From Ptychodera flava (taxonomy: Eukaryota > Hemichordata > Enteropneusta > Ptychoderidae), in NCBI RefSeq assembly GCF_041260155.1, contig NW_027248277.1, positions 19,992,872 through 20,056,871 of the forward strand: 64,000 nt of DNA, written 5' to 3'. The position numbers were made by a program, and so were the translations under genes. Position 1 is the stretch's first letter. Each line of letters opens with the position of its first letter. Of the stretch, positions 23,426 through 34,400 are shown piece after piece. A model generated the notes under the pieces. It ran no database searches, was not told the origin of the DNA, and saw only the letters and a program-made list of their open reading frames with translations.

Positions 23426-24950
23426 AGTTATGTTTATACCGTTTGATTGAACAAGGAAAACTGAAATGGTCCAAAATAAGGTTATTGAAATGAATAATTG
23501 GAGGCATGGTTTTCTGGTTTCAGGCCATACAAGATAAACCTGCCATCAAGGAAGGGCATGGGGTCAGTGATTGTAGCAAAAAGCGACACCAGGGGTCAAA
23601 GCTCAAACTTCCAGCAAACATTAGTTTCTTTTTAAACTTTGATCCCAATGTGCTTCTGTAGTGGCCGGTAAGCAACAATATGTAAATATTTAACATATCT
23701 AACTCTAGAATATCAAAATATCTGACAGCTCTGCTCTACCAGCATTGTAATACCGCATTGCTATACACACATATGGCAAAATGGGGATCACAAATCTGTC
23801 TTGAAGTGTTACAAGGCTAACAAGCATAAACAATGTAACAATTGAGTGTCTTAATACACTGGTCTCATGAAAATTGATCATAAAACAGCAGGTATTAGGA
23901 GTGTAAAACAGGAGTAAACAGTGGGTTCAAGAGAGAGCAGTGGCTACAACCTGACAGAATGCAAGGTGCAAAATCATAGAATTGGTAATGTTACTAAGTG
24001 GCAACAATAATCGTTTTTTTAAGTTGCGGATTTTATAACGTAGTAAAAGAAGTAATTGCCATGGATTTAGCCACAAAATTAAAAACAAAATGATCCTGTG
24101 TTAAGTCACAGAATGAGTGTAAGAAAGGTATCAAATACTGGATACTGACTTCAAAAAAATTGTAACAAGGAACACAAACTTATTGTATACCAAGTTACAG
24201 AATGGCAACAATGAAGCAAAAGAAACTGGGTAATAAGTACCGCACTGGTTACAAAGTAACCAATATTACAGCATACCGCAGTCACAATTTTTGAAATAAT
24301 TGAAATAAGCATTGAATGAATGGAGGCAAATAATGACAGACAGGTAAGCATACAGACTCTTACAGAAATCCAATTCTCTACAGCTATGTATGTACCATAA
24401 ATTGTGTTGAATTATGTGGAATGTTGAAATTCATTAGGCTTTCGCAAATCAATACAATGAGGACTGCATATGCTAGACAGAACAGAGATAACACAACTCC
24501 AGACCACTAGGAATATGTAGTGAAGCATGTTGATGTGTTAGTATAATCCTATTCTACACATCAAACACTAAATGTAGAAGTCCATCTTTCAAGTATACTT
24601 CTTTTTTCATTTAAACTGCTGGACTGTGTTGACCCCAAAAATATCTGAAATTGTTTGAGCCATAGTTGCCAATATAATTTCTCTTCCTATGAAATCACAT
24701 TGAATGAAATTAAACTTTTCCTGAAGTGTGAGGCAAAAGTAAATAACAATAATACATTCACAATCACAATATTCATCTATCTCTGCTGTTCACTTCCTAA
24801 TATTAAACTATTATCACATTATTTAAAACATCGCCATTATTAAGTTCTGGAACTGCTACGAATTCTAGTCCAGTCGAAGTGTTTTGAGTTCAAGTTAAAA
24901 TTTTATGTTGCATGTCAGTGATGTTGCAAGATCTAAATATGCAAGGTGTG

Positions 24951-25430
24951 GTCATGGGCAAGCTGATGAACATGTTGTTATGGACAAAGAAATGAGAGAC
25001 ATTGCGACTCAGATGACCAGTACTAGACAAGATTCTAAAAGTTTCAGGACAGGCATTTAAGAAATGGAAAGAATGGGCGGAAAGAAAAATGTGAGTCCAC
25101 TACCTGTTAATGCCATTCATGTCGAATTAAGTCGTCTGATATGTAATAACGTTAGTTTTCACAGTGATCACAAGATACTCAACTTGGAATCAAGTAAAAC
25201 TGACCAATGTAGAAAAGGGAACGAAGTAACAATAGCCAAGTTGGCATGTCCATATGCTAATGTGCAACGTTATACTAGTCTATGTACCGGTAATATTGAT
25301 ATTCATAGTAACGAGCTTTTGTTTCAAGTGTTATTTCACACACGCAGTGGTATTAAGCGTGTAACTGTAAGAACAAAACTTTGGGTCATACCAGGGCAAG
25401 GGAAGCGATTTATCAAAACCGTTTTATAAT
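24951..25430 (+). other. Unassigned stretch with a 121-codon ORF at 25064-25429
   Basis: The ORF has ordinary amino-acid composition, including Cys and Trp, and no simple repeat. No family was recognised, no splice partners were found, and it abuts satellite block S. It could be a fragment of an old mobile element or of a host exon. Low support as a gene. Confidence 0.25.
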
Positions 25431-25754
25431 ATCCTATGGATGTCTATAGTTACGTGTTGAATTGTCGTCAGAAACTTTTTTCAGTCTCAAGGAAGCTGAG
25501 TCGAGTACTCGGCCTCGTGCAGAAGATGTTTTTCACCCAACAAGAAAATTCCGCCGGGCGCACAAACTTCCATAATTGGCCGAATTTTCTTTTTTCCCTT
25601 GAAATTCAAATAAATAGACTTGCGTTCCAGATTCAGCTTACACATGTAGGCCCAATTGACCTTTTATCAACATACAGCCACCTAACAGGTCAATATTTGC
25701 CAATGAATGAAAAGCCTCAACATCTAGAAAAACTTTAATCAAGTAAAAAATCTG

Positions 25755-25812
<58 letters not shown>

Positions 25813-26510
25813 GTGTATAGACAAATATCCAAAGTTAAACAATGCTCAGTGGCGCTCAGAGTTACAATGAAAATGCTCTCTGGAGGATGTATGTCATGAT
25901 ACGTAGATTTCTAGGAGACATTTAGCTACAAAACAATCGGGCACCTTTCTGAAATTAATAGGGACCAAAAACAGCAAAGCCTTACATGTCTAAAAGTGTT
26001 TTACTCCGGTGTGAAATTCTAACTATAATGACGACGGATGTGTAAACATAGAAGAGGAGGTAAAAGCGTCGGAAAATTTTCTTCTCAAGGAAGCACACTC
26101 GAGTACTCGGCCGCGTGCAGTTGATCTTTTGCACGCCAGCAAAATATACTGCCGTATTTTGGCTAAGTTGAGCTTCAGATTTGAAAGAGTAGTGAGATAT
26201 CAGTTTTAGCTCCCTTTATGTTATTCAAAATAGTGAACATTTTGTGATCAAGATTAGTGAGTTCACTGTCACACGGAGTATTGTGGTCACCCATACTCCA
26301 TATAAGGAAAGTAGTAGCTGACTTTCAGTTTTCCGACATGCAGTAATTGTTGTTAAACTTGAGATAAACATGTGAAAGATGCGTGATAACAATTGATTTT
26401 TTCCTCCTACGGATGTGTAAAGTGAGAAGAAGAGTTAGCGTCAGAAAGCATTATCCCTCTCACGGGAGCAGAGTCGAGTACTGTGCCGTGTGAGGGCGTT
26501 CTATGCGTGG
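25430..26510. repeat. Satellite-like array S, second block
   Basis: Two to three diverged units with the AGTCGAGTACTCGGCC landmark near 25495, 26095 and 26467, and the CAGCCACCTAACAGGTCA landmark near 25675. The variant segment at 26160-26340 (TTGAGCTTCAGATTTGAAAG, AGTTTTAGCTCCC) also occurs at 17413-17560, so both blocks share a higher-order pattern. Confidence 0.8.
25759..25808 (+). repeat. (CT)n microsatellite
   Basis: Pure CT run inside a satellite S unit. Confidence 0.95.
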
Positions 26511-29500
26511 CTCTCCAAACCCCCGCGAGAGGGCCCAAAGAAAGACAAATCGTATATTGGCTATTTCCATTATATATTTAGACAAAATGTGGTAATGGAA
26601 TGCTCAAAATCCTCCCTTGGGTGTAAGAGATAATGTTTACCCCTGATAAACCATCATTTCAAGAGAATTCAAAATATCTTTTGTGCACCGACGGTACTGT
26701 ATATTCCCGTTTAAATCCGGCACAGCTAATATCAATATGAGCCGGCAGTGTCAAGATGCTCTGTATTGGTAGTGTGGCATCTTCTTCGTTTAGGGGAATA
26801 AAATTTCATTCCCTCTGCATCAAATTGTAATAATACAGATAAATTTACACTAAAATGTTGCATGTGTTACAGAATAATACATATGAATTCACATGAGTCC
26901 ACATAAATATAGCCTTGCTGAATACAAGCAATGGATTATTGACAGTATTCAACTAAAATACAGGCAATAATTCATGCTATTACTAAAAGTATTATAGGGG
27001 TTTCATGCAGTGTCCGTTGTTTTTCCTAATCCAGACATTTTCAAAATATTAGGCTAGTTGGGGCACACGGAATTATAAATGCATTGAAAATTAAATACAG
27101 TTTATTCCAGGAAGTTGAATTTGCTACTGTGGATTATAATGTGAACTGTTTTGTAATAATGTTTGCAATAAATTATTTCATTTCCTGATAGTTTGCGGAA
27201 AAATATGCTCTCCTCTAGTCTGCCTTGGTCATGGTCGCCTGATTCATTTTGCGATACAGTTTATTTGTCCGTGGCTAATGACGGCCAAGTAAAATTTGAA
27301 TATTTCTTGAAATCGACGAATTTGCTTTGGCGAAATTTTAAGTTTTGGGATTAGTTTTATTTCAGATATTACGCTCGTTTTGTACTCATTATTTGGAATT
27401 TCCTACGATTTTCGAATTTGGTACTGCTGTATTAGTCTAGAAATTCAGTGTGCCAAATTAAAGGAAAGCGTTCCAATATTGCTGGGTCTGTCTGCCGAGT
27501 TGCCATGGCGACAAGTTGCTGACCGGTCTCTTTCACGCTTTTTTGACAACTTCTCTTGCCCTTGTGACGTTCGCTTCTTGTAACGTTCAACTTGCTGTGG
27601 CAAAAGAAAGGTTTGTAGTCGAATACATCGTTCCTGATTATCGAGCTTGGATAGGTAGTCGACGCTACAAAGCACTTCTCACGCCGAGATAAGATGTCTA
27701 TTGGCAGCCCGATATCCAACTATGCGGAGATTTCAGGGACAGCGCGCCAGTCACGACATCCACAATCTCTCCGCAACTTTGAAATATTGAAAATAGGGTG
27801 ATTTAATTCCTATCCCGTGTATTGATAACTGTACAATAAACACAACATGGATGGGCTTCTTTGATTCTATTCTCTGGTACAAATGCATGTGATAAACGTG
27901 GCATGAGTAGGTAGGAGAATTTGATTATCCGGCACCTCTCGTTATGTAACAGGTGAAAGGGGCACATGCAGTGTGTGTGCAGGGGTTGATGTGAATGGGA
28001 CTGTCTCGGTTGCTTCTGTAGAATGTTTTTATTTTAGTCAGAATGGTGTTTTTGTGCTTTGCTGAGATGGACACCTATACGATTTCAAGTTTTCCTTACC
28101 AACTCAGTATTTTTTGATGCCGCCCCTGCATCCCCCCTTTTTTTCAATCCCCAGTCAATTCTCCAACCATTTACAGTACAAAGGTGTTTGTCAACAGACT
28201 TTCGTCAGCCTCCAAATGAACTAGTTTTAGTCATTAAGTTTTTCCCAATTTTCGCGCATTGTAGAATCGTGTCGTCCTCGACTGATGGCATTACGATGAG
28301 TAGGCCTATTTTGAATCATATAAAATCGTATGTAAACGTGTGCACTACAAATCAGAAATCTCCCGGGCCGCCTTTCAAATTGATTTAACAATAACTTTTA
28401 GACCTTTAAAGCAGATTAAAACGTTTACATCTGAGGCCATAAATATCGTCTGGCGCGGATATTAAGAAGATTATCGCAAATACAAACACGACAGAAAAGC
28501 CAAATATTAAACATTTACAAACTCGCTTTTCTCTGATCTTGGCTATACTGTTGATATCTAGATGCGCCCATATATGCGATACTCGCTAGCACCCGTGTAA
28601 AATTGGACGCTTGCTATGATATCTGATGAATTTCAAAAACGAGATTAGAGATGCACGAGATTAGGCCAAGAAAATAAAAAGTTTGTTTCTCATGCTCGCG
28701 CGAGCCAATTAAGACCCGCCGCGTCAACCTTTCTTTCTGCACATGAGGAAATAAAATGAACAAACCGCAAAAATACGTGACGATAGTGCATAACATAATG
28801 CTGTATAAAACAGAACCGTAAACAAAATAACTGACTCTAACACTCCATTGAGAACTGTACACATTTGTCACTGTTATATTAAGCTGTCAAAACTGTGCAT
28901 TGCTGCACTAAAAGTAAAACCACAGAACTGTTGCTATGCAAAATTGCTAAAGCAACACTGCTGTGCATTTGTCTCGGCGTGCATTCCTATGTTGTTTTCA
29001 TGTTTTTTCCGCGTTCTTGTTGTTTGAAGAATAAAAACAATTGAGGAAAAATAAAAACGAGTCACAGCATCATTTTTGCAATATGTCTATAAGATGATAA
29101 ATCAAACTTTTTATTTTTCTTGGCCTTATAACGACAAAACCAAATTAGAAAATTGCGTCAAATTCTAAATGGAATGAAACAAGATATGCAACATCTTAAT
29201 CACAATACGATTGAAACTAAGAAGGGATAAATGAATGGTGAAATAATGTCGGTTAAATCTAAAACTGTAAACTTATCTGCTTTCCAAAATACACACTTGA
29301 TTTTGTGAGTAATTTTTAACATCGCAACATTCATCTTAAGAGCATTTAAAATTTGGAATTTGAAAAATATGAAGATCTAATTATCCCAAATTAGTTCCAA
29401 TCTAGACTTGAAAGTACATCAAAAACAAATTCGTCGATTTCACAAAACAGTAATAGAATTTTGCTTGGCCGTCATTAGACACGGACCTTTATTCTATAAA

Positions 29501-30523
29501 CTTGTTTCGGACATGTCAGAAATTTGTCATTGTCAATAGCTACTAGTTATGTATTAATTTTAAAAGGGCGCTGTACGAAATATAGCGTATTTTCCTAAAA
29601 ATCACGTTTTGCAAAATATTCATTCAATTTTAAGTAATTGTGAACCCAAGATTAAAATATTGGTCAGGTTCACCTTTTAGCTTCTCAAGCAGTCGTACGT
29701 TTAGTGAGAAAGAAGTGTAAATTTATGTTAATTTATGCGTGTCACCCGATTTCTGGTTTCCCTTTCTTACAATTTCTAGATTTCCATAGAATTCCACTTT
29801 GGCTAGGTCAAACTTTCTGAAATTGTCACATTATCTTTTTTAAATACTATTTTTACCGAAAGACAATTTTGCTTAGCAATTAAATTCTGACATTTTGAAT
29901 AAGAGACATTTTAATTTTGCTTAATACAATTTTAATAATTTTTTAATTGTCAGTCTATCAACAGAATGGGGATAGAAAATACAAAATAAAATAGTGGTCG
30001 TAATACATTTACTATTGTTCGAATTGAAATATTGAATTTCAGGAAATAGTATAGTTTTTTACTTAAATTAATTTATATCAGAAATACCAAAATTGAAGTT
30101 TTCTTCCCAAAATATATAACCTTTTCTAGTAAACTGTTGCTGCAACACTAAAGTTAAGATTTTCTGCGTTTTGAAAATATATAGTACGAGGGGGTTTACT
30201 TGGCATCTTTGATGAGAAAATATTCATTTGAAAAAAAAAAAAAAAAAACCAAAAAAAAAAACTGTGTTGGTTAAGTGCAGTACGATGTCTCTTCTCAGTC
30301 TTTCTAAAGATTTCCATCACTAGTTTTGTAACAAATGACCAATAATGCATTCAGCTCGGTCCTTTCTGGAATTTTTAATCACAATAGTGCCCCATATTTA
30401 TTTGCTAACTTCAACTTCAGCCTGACATTTTATTTGTGAAATATTACCCCGAATGCGACGATTCAGACTATTCCGGTTCCGGGTCTAAACTGTAAGAGTG
30501 ACAACATTTCCACAACTTTTTGT
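26511..30523. other. Gene-free stretch, with a 2.2 kb segment bracketed by inverted repeats
   Basis: No exon or RNA gene was recognised; the short ORFs lack family features. Inverted repeats of about 65 bp at 27259-27324 and 29426-29500 (sharing AATGACGGCCAAG and AAATCGACGAATTTG) bracket 2.2 kb, which could be a non-autonomous DNA transposon. An M1 MITE (29211-29404) lies just inside the right repeat. Poly-A tract at 30231-30261. Confidence 0.5.
29211..29404. mobile_element. M1 MITE copy 4, diverged
   Basis: The left end is decayed (ACAATACGATTGAAACTAAG); the right end is good (ATTATCCCAAATTAGTTCC). It is the oldest looking of the M1 copies with two recognisable ends. Confidence 0.7.
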
Positions 30524-30620
30524 TTAAGGTAGAATGCATCTCGGGGAAGATATTCGGACTCTCAAACATTTCAAATTCGTTTCTGATCTACCACTTGTGG
30601 GGGCTAATTTCGATCGTGTC
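30524..30620 (+). mobile_element. M2 MITE, truncated
   Basis: TTAAGGTAGAATGCATCTCGG followed by CTGATCTACCACTTGTGGGG, then unrelated sequence. Only the first 95 bp or so is present. Confidence 0.65.
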
Positions 30621-30649
30621 GTTGCATTAACTTCATAAATATAATTTGT

Positions 30650-31400
30650 AAATATTCTAAATAACTCAAAATACTATGGCTATCCGTCGCTAGCGCGGTG
30701 AAAGCTATGTCCGCCGATGGCCGACTTGCCTTGGCATCGGTCCAGCGCGAGACAATGATTGACACGCGCACGTGACCTAATCCGTATGTCTGATTGGTGG
30801 AGATACCATTTGATGTATCAAAATTTCAGCTTAATCGGATTTATGAATGAAAGTATACCTGTAAACATTTGCACATCTCCTGGGTGACGGGCCGCTTTAC
30901 TCATTAAATGAAAGTAATCCGCGTAAATAAAACACAAAATCGCGACAAAAATCATGCAATTTGTTACAATAATTTTGATCCATCCACATCAAAGAAAAAT
31001 AAGAAGACTGTTCATGTGATAAATATATAATCCCATGGAATTTTCTCTGTTTGACGTCATCGTATACTCGTGTTTTTCGCGGAGCCGCACAACTTCTCGC
31101 CTTCGGCTCGAAGTTGTACGGCTCCGCGAAAAACACTCGTATACGATGCGTCAAAGAGAGAAAAAATACCATGGGATTATAAATAAGAATTCACTGGTCT
31201 GCTGGTGGCTGGTTGATCTGGTTGATATATAACTAAAATGTTATAACAAGTAGAATAAATCATCCAAAAGAGGACGCTAATACGGAACATGTTGCCTCAC
31301 ATTTGTCCGATTTGTAATAAGCTATCTTCGCAAAGGTTGACGGGTAGGCTTTGGGTTGGATATCGCAGACGTTCCATCAATTCCATCAAATAATGAATGT
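30650..31400 (+). promoter_or_regulatory. Candidate promoter region of the fucosyltransferase-like gene
   Basis: CpG-rich patch at about 30685-30790 (CGTCGCTAGCGCGG, ACACGCGCACGTGACC) in AT-rich surroundings, followed by a snap-back palindrome (31026-31181) and the first coding exon at 31457. Placement rests on base composition and position only. Confidence 0.35.
31026..31181. repeat. Snap-back palindrome with about 70 bp arms
   Basis: Arms 31026-31096 and 31110-31181 are inverted copies with few mismatches; centre TCGCCTTCGGCTC. The left arm contains TGACGTCA. Same design as the palindrome at 16584-16738, whose centre TCGGCCTACGGCCTC is alike. Confidence 0.85.
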
Positions 31401-31456
31401 GTCCTCCACAGTTTTTATTTCAACGGCAACTTCTCTTTTCAAAATCATTCTTGAAC

Positions 31457-34400
31457 ATGTTTCTACGAGGCTTCGTTGCAATTCTTACAATGTCAATTGT
31501 AGTTTGCTGTTTTGGGTTCTTATGGCTAGAAATTGATGATGATCATTTGAGAAGAGGCTATCTACCACGACCGAAGAAGAAATTGAAGACTTTAGAAAAA
31601 CCGAAAACAAAAACTCCTCGCAGCAGACACCTTTTCAATCTGTAAGTGTAAAAATTGATTTCAGCAACAATTGTGTTATTACGTTTGGATAGTGATATGA
31701 CTGCCTCTTTTACACTGTATTGGCTCTCTGTGTCGGACTTCAACTCACATCCGCCAAATTAAGTTAGGATTTTGATGCAATCTAAAGGAATTTGATAGTT
31801 TAAAGTTTCTTTAAAATGGGTATTCGCTATTTCTATATATTCTGCAAAATTCATCCTCTCCATCAAGGTTAGGCGCTAACATGTACACATCATCGAGTCG
31901 GCCAACAAATTTAGAACAAACTTACCAACAGGTATTTAAGGTAGAACGCACCTCGGGGACAGAAATTCAGGCCTTCAAATTTTATCAATTTTTCTTCTGA
32001 CCTACCACTTGTGGGGGCTCATTTTGAAGCTCTTGCGAAAGAAAAGTTTTCACCGTCTTAGTTTTTCGAAAATCGAAAATTTTATTTTTTCTCATAGAAT
32101 TAACACAGGGATGGCGGCCATTTTGGATTTCAAATATCGAGAAATCGCAAGTTATTTGTCTCTCTAGTACAAAAGTTTGCACGGTGACCCCTGATTTTTA
32201 TTCTTGATTTGGTAAGAGAATGGTTGAAAGTTTCACTGAGGAAAGTTTGAGCAAAAGTTTAAGTCTTTCACTTTCGAGGTGCATATTACCTTAATGAAGT
32301 TTCATGGTTTTGTGAAATACGCCATCCCAAAGGTAGGCTACACATGACCTTCACATTTAACAGGCAGCATTTGTAAATGCTTCTCTGCACTTCACAAGCT
32401 GTCCAAATAGTCCTTTCCTTAACTAATTGGGTCAATATTAAGGATGTATTACTTTCTTTCAATACTTGTCACAGATCAAGACAATGCCACATCGTTGCGT
32501 ATCATTGTTATGCTGTACTTGTATTAGCATCATAAACACAAAGGTAGACTTTAAACTTGGCTTATATAGAAGAGTTTGAACTGTTACCTTTATGGTTAAA
32601 ATTAACAGGTTAATTTCAATACATCCTATTACGTCCGTAGGTCTATACGAATTCATCTACACGACTCCTGCTGTATATCAATCCCATAGGAAACGGCGGC
32701 CCTAACTGTCAGTACGGTCATTTTAAATCGGCCCTGCAATACTCTATCGCGCAAAATCGTTCTTTGGTGAACGCAATTATGTTTTATGAACATTCTATGT
32801 TCGGAGCACAGGGACAGCTTAAATACGCAAGGACACTAGAAGAGACATTTGATATCAACAAGTTGAAGGAAATTGTAAATATTATCTCTCTGGAAGAATT
32901 CAACGCTCATTGCAACAAAACAGTCGAAACTGTATTAACATCTCCTAATAAAGAAGGAAAGCACTTGACCAATGCGTATTCAAATGCTGCAAGACTTTAT
33001 CATTCTGCATTCGCTGTAGCAGTACCAGAGTACGAACACCTACCGGCAACAACAGATCAACTAACAGAACGACTTGAAACAGCGTCTTCGATGAACTGTG
33101 TTGGAGTTTGGGCCCTAAGCGCTGCAGGTCTTTTCACACCGACTATTCAAGAAAAATTCGTCAAGCATCTGGTACCGTCACTAGGTATACGCCATTCAGC
33201 GGATAGCATTCGTAAGAATGTATTGAAGGGACGGCCATACCTTGCGATCCATTGGAGGAACAAGCCTAAAGAAATGTAAATAAGTTGATATCACTCATGC
33301 CTCTATTGTAAAGGAAATTTTATGATTAAGGTAGAATAAGCCTCGGGGACAGATGCTTCAAATATCGGTAAATCTTTGGTAAATTGTTTCTCTAGTACCA
33401 AATTTGAACGGTGACCCCCCCCCCCCCTATTTTATTCTTGACTTTGAAAGAGGATAGTTGAAAGTTTCATTGAGGAAAGTTTGAGCAAAAGTTTATGTCT
33501 TTCAGTTTCGAGGCGCATATTACCTTATGTAAAAAACTCACTTACTAAACGGAGTAAGTTTGTATCTGGAACTGATGTGTGTTAGAAAATATCACCAAAA
33601 TCAACAAGCGTTTCGCACATCAGACAAATTGCTTCAGGAGAGTGTCTCTGATGCTTCTTTCTGCGAAAAGAAGGACTCCTTATCTTCATGTGTCTGTGTA
33701 ATTGATGCACTCACATTCTATGGGTAAACTAAAACACCTTTAGAAGCACTCACATTCTGTGAGTAAACTAAAACACCTTTAGAAGATTTAGCCAACCTCT
33801 ATGCCTTGAACATGACGTAAACTATTATGTATTATCACGTAGACGATTGCTTACATATATTCTGTATTACCAACAAGTCATTATCAATAATCCCCAGTAC
33901 TTAAGGTTGCGGAAAATATTTTAAAGCTGAAATTGTGATGATTTAATCGCATTGCTATTGCATCATAAGAAAATCTGACCATTTTTTATAATCACTGCAC
34001 ATAGCTTAATCGATTTTGTTTGAATGATATATTATATTTTTTGCAGTTACAAAAAAATTTGTGAACATGTCGACAGAGGTGAAAATAAAAGATGTTAATA
34101 CTATACGCGGGACCTTGGATTAATGATGAATCTCACGGGCGATATTGCTAAATCTATTCAGAATTTCATGAACACCACAATCTAACACAAGTGTACGTCG
34201 CTAGTCCACCTATCTCAACGGTAAGTTCTTGAAATACCCTTCTGCTGATTCACGCTTTTGCATCCCTTATTTAACCCTTTCACCACCATGGTATAGCCCA
34301 ATCCTATTATTATCAATGATTATTGTGGACCTGTTTACAGGAAATTGGGGGGTGAACAGGCTAAGAAATAATGTACCCCCTCCCAGCCCATAATGGACGA

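Larger units (their letters stand above)
21974..24950. other. Downstream part of TRIM duplication unit A
   Basis: No gene recognised. It matches the DNA downstream of TRIM copy B (49760 to about 55800) in long stretches, for example AGCAATAAATCAG near 23063 and 51370, and the cluster of words around 23870-24000 and 54030-54180. It contains an M2 MITE (22515-22856) and an M1 MITE (23215-23425). Confidence 0.7.

Noticed and set aside
33276-33279. TAA at 33277 as the end of the fucosyltransferase protein
   Set aside because: A GTAAAT donor fits at 33276, and four downstream exons continue the family motifs in phase.
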